A stretch of 64,000 bases of DNA from Chlorophyllum brunneum. Taxonomy: Eukaryota; Basidiomycota; Agaricomycetes; Agaricales; Agaricaceae. Where the stretch lies: contig OY756139.1 of the NCBI GenBank assembly GCA_963576785.1, forward strand, positions 1,612,001 through 1,676,000. The letters are read 5' to 3'. Made by a program: the position numbers and the translations under genes. The notes below the pieces were generated by a model. That model did no database searches. It saw only the letters and a program-made list of their open reading frames with translations, and had not been told where the DNA came from. Shown piece after piece: positions 11,960 through 24,254 of the stretch. Every line of letters starts with the position of its first letter. The first letter of the stretch is position 1.

Positions 11960-13543
11960 ATGTCTCAGCAAGCAGCAGCTGCAAAGCCTTCGCTCCAGGG
12001 CGTCAGAATCAAAGCACGAAAGGGCGCAGTCAAGGCCCACGCCAAGCACGAGCCATCCAGTATGTCCACCGCCCGCCCGACGTCCCCTGCTCACCACCCA
12101 CAGTCTTCAGAGACCAGCTCTACAAACACCTCGAAACCGTTCCCGACGGCGACTTTGAATCATACGCAACAAAGCTGGTCCAGGCTGGATCCACCCTCGA
12201 ATTCCTCAAGTATGCAGATGCCCTCTTCGAAATCATCCTCGTCGGTGGTCTCCTCCAGCCGGGAGGCAACTACCTCGACGACGGTGCTCCCGTGTCCCCC
12301 TTTACCATCTTCAATGCCAAGGAGCCCGCACAGGTCGATGAGATAAAGAAGTATATTGATGTCCTCAACAAGCTCATCCGGAGGTATGCTGCTCTGCCCC
12401 CATACATTCGTGCTTCAGAGTCAATGTTATTGCCCACCAGATACAAATATCTGCAAAAGCCACTTGAAGAGTCATCTCTGCCTACCCTTCTGCAATATAT
12501 CCACCGCTGGACATCCACCCAAACCGAAAAACTCGCCACCGCCGTGGGTCTTCTCATCTCCCAGGGCCTCGCCGGCGCTGGATGCCTTGTCAGCTTGACC
12601 AAAGACCATCTCGTGAAGAATGGCACGCAAATTTTCCCGCATATATCGGCGCTTGACTCATCGACCCTCGTCTGTAGATGTATCTGTCAACGTCGTCACT
12701 TTGATTTTCCATGCCTATTTGACGGATCAGTCCATGGACCATCTCTCTGCTACGCTTAAGCGCGGCGGTGTCAAGGACCTTCTTGCTTTCTTCCCACCCA
12801 ACAAACGCGACACCAAGACCCTAGAGGAACATTTTAAGAAAGCCGGCCTTCCTCAAGTAGCTGAATGGTGGTTGAAGAAGCAATACGCAGTCCTCAAAGA
12901 GGATCTGGTCAAGGAGCTCACTGATCTCGTAGAGAGGGAGGAGCCTGCAGACAATATTGTATCTGCTATCAAGGCCAGACAGGACGAAAACCCCATACCG
13001 GAGGCTGAGCTCATCCAATGTATTTGGCAAGGTTGTATGTCGAATGTTGACTGGAGTGCACGCCCAGATCAGATCGAGGGGCTTGCCCTGCGGGAAGTAG
13101 GGGTATGTTGGCACTGCTGGGATGGTACCTATGAATAATTAACGTCGCACCCAGAAATACGCTCCCATTCTGGAACCTTTCTGCAGTGGCGCAAAAACAC
13201 AGGTGACCCTGATCAATACTCTTCAAGTATATTGCTATGAGGATACACGAATTATCAAGGCATTCCCCCAGATTCTCAAAGTCCGCCTCTTCACATCTCC
13301 TCGGTTCGAAAGGCAGCTAATCCTATTGGCAGGTTTTGTACAATAAAGATTGCATCTCTGACCAAGCTATCATCTACTGGCACCAGAAAGGGTCCAAGCC
13401 GCAAGGTCGGCAACACTTCCTCAAAGGCACGGAAACTTTGGTCAAGGTAGGATCAATCGAAGCAGGAAACCTAGGCAAGCTAATCCAATAATGTACAGTT
13501 TTTGCAGGATCAAGACGATAGCGACGAGGAAGAGGAAGAGTAG
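11960..13543 (+). CDS. eIF5-mimic protein (BZW1/BZW2-type, W2 domain)
   Basis: Homologue of the basic leucine zipper and W2 domain proteins (5MP), which compete with eIF5 for eIF2 and eIF3 and tune start-codon selection. Exons at 11960-12059, 12104-12383 and 12441-12622 encode GVRIKARKGAVKAH, RDQLYKHLETVPDGD, YADALFEIILVGG, NKLIRRYKYLQKPLEE and KLATAVGLLISQGL. From 12678 the MIF4G-like and W2 parts follow: WWLKKQYAVLKEDL, LIQCIWQGCMSNVDWS, KYAPILEPF, YCYEDTRIIKAFPQIL, IIYWHQKGS. The acidic aromatic tail ends DSDEEEE, TAG 13541-13543. The order matches human BZW proteins along the whole length, and the length (about 430 residues) is normal. The intron at 12623-12677 seems to begin with GC rather than GT. 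Confidence 0.9.
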
Positions 13544-13677
13544 ATGGCACATTCGACCCTCTTTTTGGTAGCCATTGTCCCTTTTGACCATGACTTTTTT
13601 TTTTCAAGACGCTGGCATACCCGTCTCTTGTAATGTGTTTTAAGATGTGTGACCTGGATACGTACTTTGCGGAATGA

Positions 13678-16600
13678 TCACCATGCTTCGGGCATGGTCG
13701 GGAAATCACCCGCCCAGCCATTAGATCCATTCATTTGCAGAAAGATACCGTCGGATCCATTAACCGGTAAACCCAGGTCCGTTAAACTCTGTTTACATGA
13801 AAAGTCAACCTCCTGTTGTCTCAGACTTGATCTATCGTATACGCACCTGTTCCTGCAACCAGACGGGTATGGCAGCTGGGCTGACAATGCCTCGATCACT
13901 GGGCCATACGAAACCCAGTTCTTCCATCGTGAAAGGCGGTGGCATGGCTGGGTCGGCGAACGTAGGTGAAACAATCATGTTCTCCGCAAAGGCTGGAGGT
14001 GGCATTGTCGGAAGTGGGGTGTTGATCCCACTGCCCATACCCACCTTACGACGCAAATTAGCCAGCATGATGCGCAGTGTCAGAGCATATCTCTCGGCAG
14101 CCACATCTGACAACAACTGAGCGAGCTGTTCAACTTGTGCCGTGATGGCACCAAGGTCGAGTTCAGTCGGAAATAAGTTGGCCATCTTGAGCAAGAAGAG
14201 ACCAGAGAATGCAGCTGTGACTAGACTGTCGTGTACTGCGTAACGTAGTGCAGCTCTGTTATGCATGACAAGACCAATCAATTAAAGGGTTTCATTAGTC
14301 ACAATCAAGCCGCGCTCACCGGTACTCCGACGAGTTGAGGAAGATAGCGAGGCAGTTAGATGCAGCATCCTTCGCTTGGAAGGCCAACTCGCGTTGTTCG
14401 AATGGCATCTTGTCCCAAGCTACCCCGCGGAGGGCGACACAAACAACCCAGAGCTTCGCATAGTGGAGCTCACCCGCTAAGATTTTGCGAAGCAGTGAAT
14501 CTTGGTCCATTGTGCGACCTCCGGAGACTTTATCACCAATTCTTACAGAGAAGCAGACTCGGGCACTCACGATGAAGCTCATCATGCTCGGACCACCAAT
14601 TGTCCAAAGCGACAAATGCCCGCCGGATGAATGAGAGCGTGTTGTGATTGACCTGTCCATTCAGAGGTACAAGAGTCTCGTAGATCTGGGCTGTTTTCGG
14701 GGTTTAGAACTGAGCGTACTATCGCGTTGATTAACGCCTACTCTTTTGGGCGATTAGGTCCACCAGAGCAATCAATCTCACGTCTGTAGGCGAAGCCATG
14801 GGATGGTTTAGCAGAATACGCGAATGTCGGATGGAATTTTCATCTCGTAGAACTATGGGTCGTCCAGTCCCGAGGCTCATTCTATTGATATCAAGGTCAA
14901 TATACCAAGGCAGTTTCAGTGATATTCATCGAAACTCACTGATGATCGAACCAATAAAGGCAGCACCAGATCCGGGCCGAGACAACTACTTTAAATCAGT
15001 GCTCGTTTCCTCGGAGAGGATGCCAAGGAAAACTGACCAAGATTCCTTTCCTCTTCTTCGGGACGTTTCTTGCCGTTATCTTCTGCCAATTTCTCGAGGG
15101 CCCGATGCAGACCGAGATCTAGAGCCATTCTCATAGCGTGACCGCTGGGCAGCCAGCCATTGGTGCTCCATGCAGCTAGCAATAACATCCCTGTTGTCAG
15201 AAAACGTCATTGATAATGTGAGCAAGAACAGATGGGGGTAATTAATACACATACCTTGAACCGCTTCTTTCCTGACCACCGGGCCGAACAAGGACGAACG
15301 GGCGATACCCTGAGCTTCTTCGAGGCATTTGTAGAACGTTGGACTTAAAGGTCCGTTACCGCTCCGGATTTTGCCTGCTACGGCAAGGATGGCGTCGAAT
15401 GTCCATGGACTTCGTTCCATGAGACTTTCATAGGTATCATAGACCGGATCAAACAACGGGATGAAAAGATGGCATCCGGCAAAAAAGCTATTGAAAGCGA
15501 CTAATAAGTCTCTATCTTGTGCACCATACGCAAGAGTCATTTACATATTGAAGAGTTCGCGGGCTTCAGAATCAGTGACGAGACCCTGGCAATCGTCAGT
15601 TGAGTGGAACATCCCTTGTGAACGCGCATTACCTTTTCCACAACATGTGGGAAGGCATTTCTTGGTATGGGCTCGGCCCTCTTACGCTTCTTGACTCTGG
15701 AAACGTTGTCAATATTCAGGGACAGGAAAGCACAAGGAAGAGGAACACCTTGACGCATCGGCTGAAGGAGCTGCAGCCGCCTCTGCAGCTGCGTTAGCTA
15801 GGCCCTGGAGCGCTTCAATCGGCGCATTCAAGCTTGAGCGTGGCAAGGTGTCTTCCGACTCATCATCGGTTGAGGGTGCCGTGCTTGGCACGATACCGTA
15901 CGAAGCATACTTGTGCGGCTGGTTTTTCATTAGGTCGACCATGCCAGTAATGTAACCGGGGATATTTATAAGGTCTTACCGGAGGAGCAAAGCCTGGTAA
16001 TGGCGGGAAGGACTTTGTTCTATCGTTGGGACCTACTCCAAAATCGAACCCGTTATTCCGCGGTGGTACAGCGGGACCGTCACAATTGGGATCACCTGGT
16101 ACTGGTTGCGGATACATCGGTGCAGTACCATGTTGAGGTACCGGCAGGGTTCCATTGGCTTGCTGTGTTTGGATCGCAGACAATATACGGTCCAGAGAGG
16201 ACTGCATTCCAATCATCTGGCTTTGCATGACCTTTTGCAAATCCCATTGGTGCCTCGTGCATTTTGACTCGGAAAGCACGCACCAGATACTGGCCCTCGA
16301 GTCGCGAGAGACGTCTGGAGGGTTTAGATGAAGGCATGAGAAGAAGACCATGTTGGACAAGGTGAAACTGATGCCCACTCGACACTTGCATTGGATAATG
16401 CTTGGACATTTTTCTTTTCGGGTTTTTCGAATATACAAGGGGTACCACTGGCCTGGCATCGTCGGCAAGGCGCCTGGAGGGTGCAGAGCGCCGGGCCGGG
16501 GCGGGGATACGGGCCACAGTGAGCAAAGAGCGGAACGGCTGAGCGACAAACTCGGATACTTCACCTCTCCTTCGCATCGGTTTTTGCCTCTCCTGCAGTT

Positions 16601-16756
16601 GGTACAGGCCCGTGCCCCCCTCTTCGGGATATGTGCTGACGTTTGCTGCTGTGTCGGCGATTCCGCATTCATACTTGTATCCGTACCTCCCGTACGCCTC
16701 CTTTTCGATGCTGATTCTGATCCGTTAGATACTGACGCTGTCGGGCTCAGCGACAT
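13678..16756 (-). CDS. Zn2Cys6 transcription factor with fungal-specific middle homology domain
   Basis: The start at 16756 gives MSLSPTASVSNGSESASKRR, then the binuclear zinc cluster ARACTNCRRGKNRCEGE, split by an intron and completed by a CRRCQASGTPC-type exon near 16460-16490. A short linker (LDRILSAIQTQQ) may form the dimerising coil. A Pro/Ser-rich region and SRVKKRKRAEPIPRNAFP follow. The fungal_trans region is seen in DLLVAFNSFFAGCHLFIPLF, SGHAMRMALDLGLHRALEK, GTGRPIVLRDE and FIRRAFVALDNWWSEHDE. The end is SDGIFLQMNGSNG and TGA at 13678-13680. There are about ten exons. It is a nuclear DNA-binding regulator; its target cannot be read from the sequence and no biosynthetic cluster surrounds it. 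Confidence 0.87.
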
Positions 16757-17209
16757 GAAGATGCGGGCCAGGAGTGCTCAGAACGTAGCTAGGGCAATAA
16801 TTCTGGGACGCCCTGCAACAAAGACACGGTATAAGGTCCGAGTGGGTCCGGATTTCACACCCTCGCCCGCACGTGGGCCCCTGTCACTTGACCAAAGCCT
16901 CCTCCAGTCTCTCCGTCCGGTTGGCTCAGATTTGGCCTGCCTTTTCCCTCGCGATATTACTTCGACAGCACTCCCTGTTACTTATATCCTTACCGTCCCT
17001 CACAGCCATCTCACTGAACCCCGAGATTTCAAAATGCTCCATTTCCCAGTTGGCTGCAGATGCAGATCTCCAGACTCACGTCGATCTTCACACGTGTTGA
17101 CAGGCAAGTGCGTGCTTCTTCAAAACGCGGCGACGATGCATTGGCAGCCTGTGGACACATTTTCCTCTTTTATCTGGAGAATCATCGGGACACGGTCGGC
17201 ATCTGGTAA
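16757..17209. other. Intergenic: Zn2Cys6 promoter side
   Basis: Upstream DNA of the Zn2Cys6 gene. It contains a CACGTGGG E-box-like word near 16871 and ends in a possible small reading frame described separately. No other gene seen. Confidence 0.4.
17060..17209 (+). CDS. Possible 49-residue small protein or last exon, unknown
   Basis: An open frame starts at ATG 17060 (MQISRLTSIF) and ends with TAA at 17207-17209, directly abutting the MND1 stop on the other strand. Its C-terminus (CGHIFLFYLENHRDTVGIW) is not low-complexity. The frame stays open a little upstream of the ATG, so it could be the last exon of a longer transcript. No family was recognised; it could be chance. Confidence 0.2.
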   Translation: MQISRLTSIFTRVDRQVRASSKRGDDALAACGHIFLFYLENHRDTVGIW

Positions 17210-18250
17210 CTAGTAAATGTCTTCGTAGTCGTCTGGAATTCCAAAATGCCGTCGAATGTCCTCAGAATCAATTCCCCTCTCGCGACAGAAGTGGCTCAGG
17301 AGTATACTGTAGTTGTCTGAAAGCGTATTCAGTGCCGGTGTGCCATAGGAATGGCGTTTGCTTTACCCGTCCACCTTAGGCTCGCCTCTTTAGCCAGGAC
17401 AACCGCGCGTTTATTGTCTTCATACTTGGCCGGATCTGCGTTGCCATAACCTTCAAGCTCCCTCTCAAGCTCAGCCAACTCTTCTCTGAGCCTTGTGTGC
17501 AGTTGTAGGGCCTGTAACCGTTCATTCTATTGGAGCTCTATTAGTCCAGTCCTTCGATGTTAATTGTTAATTGCGCACCGACTCTCCTCTGAGTGCTTGT
17601 TCAGATGCAATACTGGCTTCGATGTCCTTGAGCTGGGTTCTGACACTGATTGCCGCATCTTTGGCTTTACTGAGGCGTGCCCGAACCTGGTGACAATTGA
17701 AATGTGCGAGCAATGAGCCACCGAGACGGACATACGTTTGCCCCTTGTTGCGATGGGAAGCTCCAGAAAACTATGTTTCACAACCATCTCAGCCTTCCTG
17801 AGTATATGCGCATTGACGATGCACATACAGTTGGAGGAGCCAATCTTGTCACCTTGGACCAGTCCATCGTCCACCAGTGATTGTAAAACATCCTTCACGG
17901 ATTGGGATACTGCAAAAGGCTCCTTCAGCTACGTGGTGCACACGGGAACCACCAGCTTTAACACCTATGCCTTTCAACTTTGGACCAATTTTTTCCAGCT
18001 CCTTTAGCTATTCATACCGTTGCTGCGTTGTTTTACAGAGGAGCGGCTTGTGTTTACCTGATAAAACACCCTCTTCAGATAAGATTGGAATTTGGTCAAC
18101 GATCTCCGAAATTGAAAAGCCCAGCGACACCCACCGACTCGTGGAATATCTCGAGAAGCTTCACTCGCTTTTCCTCGGCCGAGAGTCCTCTGGGTGCCTA
18201 TGATACGGGGGCTGAGCTGGACTATTCTTGATTGCAAGGTGACTAACCAT
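17210..18250 (-). CDS. MND1: Meiotic recombination protein Mnd1
   Basis: Mnd1 pairs with Hop2 and stimulates Dmc1/Rad51 strand exchange in meiosis. The start ATG (18248-18250) is the only codon of its exon: the donor GTTAGT follows at once and the intron (18198-18247) ends before PRGLSAEEKRVKLLEIF at 18197. A 15-nt exon (18058-18072) supplies RVFYQ. LKELEKIGPKLKGI comes next, then SQSVKDVLQSLVDDGLVQGD and KIGSSN of the winged-helix region, and then coiled-coil exons with Glu/Lys-rich heptads. The last exon reads HFCRERGIDSEDIRRHFGIP and DDYEDIY, TAG at 17210-17212. These blocks match human and yeast Mnd1 in order. About nine exons; no defect seen. Confidence 0.88.
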
Positions 18251-18534
18251 CTGGGGTAGTAAATGAGTGAGCTGGTGATCTGAAGGATGAGGATATGGAA
18301 GGACGAAAGAGGAAGTCGGACGGCCTCTTTCGGTCATGGGACCAAGCCTATGACGCAGACCAGCAACAACGGGGCAACGAGCGAGAGGTGGCTTGTCAAC
18401 AAATACCGGAAACGACATTCCTTACTGAATGGAGTTGTCCTCCATTCTGGACCTGGTCTATTTCTTAGAAAATGGTCACTGGCGCAGGCCTTCATATAAC
18501 GAACTAGCTGACCAGGCTCTTGTCGAGACCCTCC

Positions 18535-20604
18535 ATGTCTGTCCTCGCTGTTCAGATATCCTCCGCCATCTTCTTGTTCCTGGGCTTCCTTTATTTCCGG
18601 ATAAAAAGGTATATCGATTACCCAGGCTCCACACCAGGCGTCGGAAAGCCTGGGGTGATCCGTTTTGTGCTTACGGCCTTGCGGTACACTGTGGACGCAG
18701 AAGCGGTCATTCTCGAGGGGAAAGCACAACATGGTAATAGACCATTCACTGTGCCCACCCTGGTGAGTTGTGCGTACTCCGGCTCACTTGTCTATAACGC
18801 ATCCCACAGGCTGGTCCCGTCTTCTTATTGTCCCCTGATTACCTGGACAAGGTTCGATCAAGCACTGACGAAGTGGTAAGATACGGATTGCGCCCTTGGT
18901 ATTCCTGGCCTTTTTCGATTCCTGAATTTCGCCCTGCGCTATTGCAGTTGAATGAGCCAATGACGGTCGACGATGATCTCCAGCTACCGTACACCATGGA
19001 CGAACACCAGCTCAAAAATCCATACCAGGCAGCTGTGTTACGGAAGGACGTAAGCAGAGCCTTGCCGACCTATATCCCAGAAATGCTAGAAGAATCGATT
19101 CTGGCGATAGAAGAAGCGTTGCAGCCTCTAGAGACAGTTAGTGAGTCCGTCGAACGTTACGAAGCCGTCCTACCCTTAACTTTATTCTTTACGATTAGAT
19201 GGTCTTTATGAAATTCCAGTTTTTGAAATCATGACGCATTTGATAGCAAGGGTCAGCAACAGAGTTGTCTTTGGGACTGGCCTGTGTCGCAACAGCGGCT
19301 TCCTCCATGCTGTAGTACGATTTGCCGAGACAGTACCATTGATGGCGCCCTTCATCAAGTGGACCCCACCTATCCTACGTCCGTTCGTACCTGTCGTTCG
19401 ACACGATGACGTGGGGGCTAATCAACAACGTAGTATTACATATTTCTTGCTCTCTAGCATCCTTGGCGGGAAGAAAGAAGTTCTGAAGTATATTCTACCG
19501 TACTTGAAAGAGTACTTCGATGGCCAGAAATCGCTCAGCGAAGCAACTGTGAGTACGATGGTTTTTCAACGTGCTGCCCAGCTGACTACCCTTAACACCA
19601 GACTCTCGTGGCGGAACACTTGGCACGAAATGCACCACCGCAAGAGACCCTGTTGGGCCTTGCAACTCGCCTCCTCAATATCAACTTCGGGAGCATCCAC
19701 ACCTCGTGAGTCGTGTCTATCCCATTGCAAAATAACTCATGCCCTGGGGTATCAGTTCTATTTTTATTACCCAGGTCCTATTCGAGATTGCGCTCCTTAG
19801 TCCCGATGCTATCCAGGGTATGCGGCAGGAAGTTCAAGAAGCCCTGGAGTCTGAAGGAGGGTGGACGAAGGGTGCTTTGTTAAAGTTTAGGAAAATTGAC
19901 AGCGCCCTACGAGAGGTCGGGAGAGTTTATGGTCTTATGTATTGTGAGTATCCGTTTTCGTGATGACACACTATATACCGACGTGATGAATATTAGTTGC
20001 ATTACCACGCTACACCATGGTTGGATTTGATCTTGGAAATGGACAGACAGTACCTCCAGGGTACAAAGTTGCCATCGACATGCAAGCCGTCCACTTCAAT
20101 CCGGATATTTATCCAGACCCTCGGCGATGTGATTTATTTCGTTTTAGCAAGCTACGGGAGGCCGAAGGAACGGAGTCGAAGTATGGCTTTGCCACCGTGG
20201 ATACTCATGTCAGTCTCGGCATTCTCTTACCATCACGAGATTGGTACCGTGGTATTGATTCCTTTTCCTTCTAGTATCTTCCTTTTGGGGCCGGTAAGTA
20301 ATGAGCCAATACCGACATGACGATTTGAGGTTGACAGCCCAGAATTGTAGGACGACATGCATGTGCAGGGCGTTTCTTTGCTGCGGTGATTCACTTTAGC
20401 GTATATCAAACATACCCTCTAACAGGATGGCAGATGGAGTTGAAGATGATGCTCGCTCATATACTGCTCAACTTCGATATACTTTATCCTGACAGCATCA
20501 ATACCCGACCTGAAAACAAGGTTTTTGATGGGGCCATCATCCCTGATACTCACGCGAAGCTCATATTCAGGGCGAGGTCACTTCATCCCAAAGGGACGGG
20601 TTAA
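18535..20604 (+). CDS. Cytochrome P450 monooxygenase
   Basis: The start at 18535 (MSVLAVQISSAIFLFLGFLY) gives the usual ER anchor. Downstream exons carry KAQHGNRPFTVPTL, the VFLLSPDYLDKVRSS block and LMAPFIKWTPPILRPFVP. The I-helix reads LLNINFGSIHTSS, so it has the T/S pair but not the classic AGxDT. The ExxR motif is EVGR at about 19913-19924, in the helix SALREVGRVYGL. The haem-binding loop is rebuilt across an intron as FGAGRHACAGRFFAA (20281-20387), with the axial Cys present. The end is DTHAKLIFRARSL, TAA 20602-20604. The layout resembles fungal ent-kaurene oxidase-like P450s, but substrate and CYP family cannot be set here. No terpene cyclase or other biosynthetic gene is adjacent. Confidence 0.87.
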
Positions 20605-21007
20605 GGGAAATCATGCGTCGTGAAAGAGAAAATGGACACACTCGAATGTACATGCTCACTAGCAAAGATACGATGAACGACAACCGGAGATGATGATCTT
20701 GATATTGTCAAATATACGAATATACCGATGTTAGACTATGGCATGGGCGGAAATAGCGCAATGGGTGAATGGGAAGGTATATTCTGTAGACTTGAGATGG
20801 AAATGATCGGACATGGTGTCAAATAATCAAATAGTGAGGGGCTGTGGAAAAGGCGGGGTCATGTGAGAGAAGAGGCAACATCCCAAAGTTGGAGATAGAA
20901 CTAGTCCGATTCAAGAATGAAGGAAGGAAGGAAAGTCGTAATCAGGGATGAAGTCGGACGTATGTAGCAAAGAAAGAGACGTAAAGGGGATAGCGAACAT
21001 AATCAAA
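20605..21007. other. Convergent intergenic region
   Basis: It holds the 3' ends of the P450 (+) and of the long low-complexity protein gene (-). Purine-rich stretches (about 20915-20935) are the only visible feature. Confidence 0.5.
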
Positions 21008-24000
21008 CTACCGGAAGAGATCCAAACGCTGGTCATTGGAGGGATACCGATAGGCAACAAACTCTGGATCTTGTGATACAAGCTCTTCAAGAGCTTTCCT
21101 TGACGTAACGGACATTCGTGGATTGAATTGGCCAGGCGGGCTCATACTCAGGGCACTGTGCCGGGAGTTAGAAGTGGTATAATTAACATACCACTCATCT
21201 TGGCCATCTGGAGTTGTGGGGAACAAGAATGCGGACTTCTCGTGCGAAAGCTCCTGGGACTTATTGTTCTTTTTGCCCAAAAGAGAGCTCAAACCGAATT
21301 TACTTTTCCGTTTAGTGTCTTTCGACAAAGGAGCGGGTGAACGGGGCGTGGGCGGCAGAGATTCTTGGAGATTATCAACGCGACCAAGTGATCGTCTCGA
21401 TGCACCGAACTCGTCGTATTGGGGACTGAATGACCTACGAGGGTCAGAAGTGACTGATTTGCCATTGGCGTATACTGGGTGGGAAAGTAATTTAGGCCTT
21501 GACGACAGACCGCCAAATGACTGGCGTCGTGCATCACCAGAACGGAAGGGTGCATTAGGGGGTAGGAAGTTATGGGCAGGGCTAGCACCAGGAGGGAAGG
21601 GGTGAGGATCGTACGTGTACACGGTTCTAGGACGATCTGCTGCATGCGAAGGTGCTACCGGTTCCTCCCCAGGTGGGATGGGCGGAAGAGACTTCTCTCG
21701 TGAGGTCATGTTGATGGCCTGTAATTGATAGAAACCGGGAGAAGGAAGAGGAGGAAGAGGGGACGACGATCGCACACTATTTCGTCGCATGTCGGGTACA
21801 GATACAGTAGGATGAAGGGCTTTTGTGGATTCTGATGCTCTGTGCAGGTCAGCCTCTTGTAGCTCCTCAACATCATCAAATCGACCGCCAGCCACATTTC
21901 TGATTTCGACAGCATCCAGGCCAGGGCCAGAAGGACGTAACGAGACAGGCGAGGGAAGGGCACTAGATGGGGCTGTTGGAGGTGACATCCCAGGTGAGGC
22001 GAATCCGAGTTTGGGTAGTACAGAGGAAAGTGACGGTGTAGAGTTCTGCCGACCTGCTGACATTGCCATTTCTGGTGGCCCTCGGTCGACCAAATAGGAG
22101 AGTGGTGGGGGCGGAGCCAGAGGCAGGTCGTCCTCCATCTTTTCACGACTACGTTGGTCTTCTGGATTTGGGATGGCATCATTCTTGTGACCAGTCATTT
22201 TTCGCCAGAACTTGGTAAATGCCTTGGTCTTCTTACTACTATCGGTTTTGGCCTTGGCAGTCGTTGACGCTGAAGTATCGAAGGGCTCATGCTCCGTCGG
22301 TGGCCAAAGTTGACTCCGACGTGGTGAATTCAGGTCTATTGGAGTCCCAGAGAAGTAGCGAGTTGACTTGCTTGATTCATGTTGGAGTGCAACGCTGTTG
22401 GCACATAAGCGATGCTATTCGGATCCAAGACCAATGGCTCTACTTACTGCATATCAATCATGCTTCCACCGGTCATTGCGGAAGGGGCAAGACTATCCTG
22501 GCTTCTCCATCCAGCGCTGAGATTACGGAAGCCAAAAAATCGTCGTCTGGGAGAACCCGAACCGAGGCTGTGCACATCGGAAAACGATGCTTGAGAGTAG
22601 GCCCGTGGAAGATCAGGGCGCTCATGAGGGGCAGTGAGTATGCTAATGGGTCGGGCGGAGCTTGCCTGGGAGTAGCGAGAATATGGTTTCAAGCTGGGAC
22701 CATGGTCTGTATGCCGACCGTTACTATTAGTGGATATGATGGAAGTGACGTCCACCACGGAACTTCTCGACGATTTCCTTGCCCGCTTTTCCTCCTTGCG
22801 TTTGCGTTCCCTTGCCTCTCGCTCTTCTCTGCGGACGTCCACATGCTCAACAATCATTCCGTTCTCCAGTAGTGTGATTTCTCTAGATTGGGAGCGATGG
22901 TGGGTATGGCCGCCAGGAGAAGTCGACTTTGGTGGCTTTATACGGACACCACCTGTATCATCGGCATAAGTGGCATGGCTGCCCAAGTCATACGCGGAGC
23001 TGCGTAGCTGGGTATAAGCATCGCGGACTTTGCTGTCCAGTTGTTTGGCCTCTTGCATGGCTTGAGCACGCGCAAGAGCTTCCTCCTTGAGCAGGGCCCG
23101 CTGCGCCTTCACATACTTGCTGACGGTTTGCTGACGGGCGGCCGGTTCTTTCGGATTCTGCGCGAAGGATGAAAAAAAAGGTTCCATGAAATGAAGTGAT
23201 TACGTACGATACTCAACCATAGTCTGAGATTTTGTTCAGTGAGGCGACCTCCTCGAATTCGCGGTCGAGTGGGGTCACTGTTGACGATACCACGAGCCTC
23301 ATCGTCTAGCTCCCTCTGTTTTAACTCCTCGAACGCAGCGTCACTGGCTCGTTCCCATGCACCAGGAGAGATGACATCAACGTCCGCCATTTCCTGATCA
23401 CGCATGGCACATTCTACGCAGACTTCCTCCTGAGGCTGCCTTGGCGGTGGAGGTTGCTGTGGGGAATGTACGGGATTCATAGGATTCATCGAATTGGTCG
23501 GGGTTATGTATGTGGGTTGCTGTGGGTATGCACGATTGCGGGGAGCAACAGGCGGGTTATAATTTGGTGACGCAGCAAGTGGCATGATTGGTGGAAATTG
23601 CCCACCGCCGGTTCCAGAAGGCGAGCTTGAGCCAATGCCAGCCACTGGTAACGAAGGGTGACGAGGTGTGCTAGGAAGTAATGATTGTGGACGATCTTGA
23701 GAAGTACTGGGAGGCCGAGTGGGTTGGGGGGTGCCTGAGCGACTGCGAGGTGTTGGGTTGTTAGAATCAACGGCAGTCTGTCGCGTTTCCGCAGACCCTG
23801 CAGGTGGTTGGCTTTCTCCAGGATCATCAAGGCTGTATCTTTCCACCACACGACGAGCGCCAGGAGGTAAAGCATACGACAAGTTGCCTCGAGAGGGCTC
23901 CGGCGAATGGGAGGGAACAGAAAGCATACCCTGCGAAGTCCAACCCTGTGGTTGGATTTGAGAAGACGACGACGGTTGCTGTTCTGACGGGGATCTTCCT

Positions 24001-24254
24001 GAGGGCCCATTTGTAGCATCTGAGCTCCTCCTATACAAGGCACTCGAATCATCAATAGAGGCATCTCGCGTCGTCAGAGATGATTGCTCCTGGAGCATGA
24101 CGCTCTGGCGTGCGCTGCGCCGCGACTGGGTAGAAGATACAGTTGGGTATCGATTGTCTCTGAGATCCAAATCCGAGATCAGCGGCTGGGGGTATAGACT
24201 GGTATGGACATTGGGCGCGGGGTTGCTGCGGGGAATATGAAGGGCGGCTGCCAT
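21008..24254 (-). CDS. Large low-complexity protein (about 1050 residues), unknown function
   Basis: Three exons joined by clear GT-AG introns near 23166-23213 and 22397-22443. Start at 24254 (MAAALHIPRSNPAPNVHTSL), stop at 21008-21010. The N-terminal third is Ser/Pro/Gln-rich. A compact conserved-looking block follows: a double Cys motif (EEVCVECAMRDQEMADVDV), AWERASDAAFEELKQREL and RLTEQNLRLWLSINPKEP. A charged, probably coiled segment comes next (AQRALLKEEALARAQAMQEA, then REEREARERKRKEEKRARK). The C-terminal half is again Ser/Pro-rich, with SKFGLSSLLGKKNN and a tail DPEFVAYRYPSNDQRLDLF. The composition suggests a scaffold with many phosphosites, but I recognise no named family. Confidence 0.75.

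Noticed and set aside
18535..20604. P450 as part of a secondary-metabolite cluster with the Zn2Cys6 factor
   Set aside because: MND1 lies between them, and no synthase, cyclase or transporter for such a pathway is adjacent.
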